Of a DNA stretch of 64,000 nucleotides, positions 63,719 through 64,000 are shown in pieces. The notes beneath the pieces were generated by a model, which saw only the letters and a program-made list of their open reading frames with translations, made no database searches and had not been told where the DNA came from. The DNA is from Acinetobacter gyllenbergii CIP 110306 = MTCC 11365 (GTDB lineage: Bacteria; Pseudomonadota; Gammaproteobacteria; Pseudomonadales; Moraxellaceae). How positions within the stretch are numbered: the stretch's first letter is position 1; each line of letters starts with the position of its first letter. A program made the position numbers and the translations under genes. Where the stretch lies: NCBI RefSeq assembly GCF_000413855.1, contig NZ_ATGG01000061.1, forward strand, positions 1 through 64,000. Reading direction: 5' to 3'.

Positions 63719-64000
63719 TTAAAATTCTATTATTGAATCATCCTCGCGCTCTAAAATACGCGGACCTGAGCCCTGCTCTGCCAGAATATCTTCTGGATTA
63801 CGCAAACGGCATTGTTCCAAAGATAAACACCCACAGCCAATACACCAGTCCATTTCATCCCTTAAACGAGTCAGCTTCTGGATTCGCTCATCCAAGTCCT
63901 TACGCCAACAGGTGGATAATTCTGCCCACTGCTCAGCCGTTAACTTGCTGCCTATCGGGTAAACACTCAACGCCTTTTTAATCTCCTCCAATGAAATCCC
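63719..64000 (-). CDS. soxR: SoxR redox-sensing regulator (5' part outside window)
   Basis: The last 93 residues of a MerR-family protein, open to the window end (GISLEEIKKAL...). The [2Fe-2S] signature CIGCGCLSLEQC (C-x2-C-x-C-x5-C) and CRLRNPEDILAEQGSGPRIL are diagnostic of SoxR. Oxidation of the cluster by redox-cycling drugs activates transcription of target genes. Its regulon partner is not visible here. The dimerisation helix (WAELSTCWRKDLDERIQKLTRLRDEM) precedes the cluster. Confidence 0.88.
   Translation of the reverse strand, partial: GISLEEIKKALSVYPIGSKLTAEQWAELSTCWRKDLDERIQKLTRLRDEMDWCIGCGCLSLEQCRLRNPEDILAEQGSGPRILEREDDSIIEF

Noticed and set aside
1..64000. tRNA, rRNA or riboswitch genes
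   Set aside because: No sequence resembling tRNA arms, rRNA or a riboswitch I know was noticed on reading either strand; a covariance-model scan would be decisive.

Overview
The window looks like chromosomal DNA of an Acinetobacter species. The catI-catJ-catF-catD gene order, an AdeFGH-type efflux operon with its divergent LysR gene, an indole-3-acetic acid (iac) cluster, and a VgrG plus Rhs cargo locus all fit that genus. The genus call rests on remembered family resemblance and gene order, not on a search.

Region 1 (1-3562) is the 3' part of a catechol/beta-ketoadipate operon on the + strand: catI (5' end cut off), catJ, catF, catD. It is interrupted between catJ and catF by a roughly 440-bp non-coding element full of hairpins. 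Region 2 (3745-13204) has an MFS carrier and a secreted penicillin-acylase-type amidohydrolase on +. These converge on a - strand set: AraC regulator, GMC alcohol dehydrogenase, aldehyde dehydrogenase and SphA/MetA-type outer-membrane protein. Region 3 (13343-21382) is the iac operon on - (iacH-A-I-C-D-E-F-G) with divergent iacR. It should turn indole-3-acetate into catechol, which the cat genes at the left edge then take towards succinyl-CoA and acetyl-CoA. Region 4 (21440-26065) is an unassigned catabolic module: MFS carrier, AraC regulator, octopine/nopaline-dehydrogenase-like enzyme and 3-hydroxyacyl-CoA-dehydrogenase-like enzyme.

Region 5 (26428-36459) holds an NTF2-like protein, an odd zinc-ribbon/glycine-zipper protein, a lipoprotein sorbosone-dehydrogenase-like enzyme, and adeL with divergent adeFGH. 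Region 6 (36587-60888) is a type VI secretion cargo locus read on -: vgrG, a 1641-aa Rhs toxin with a GHH/HNH-type nuclease tip, its immunity gene, and then about 16 kb of conspicuously A+T-rich DNA. That array contains orphan Rhs tips sharing the same core sequence (one a CAE/CxxC deaminase), vestigial toxin tails, decayed rhs pieces, a triplicated immunity gene, and many small immunity-like genes, several of them frameshifted. Region 7 (61200-64000) is a TonB-dependent siderophore receptor with a Fur-box-like site and the 3' part of soxR.

No rRNA, tRNA, CRISPR array or transposase gene was recognised.
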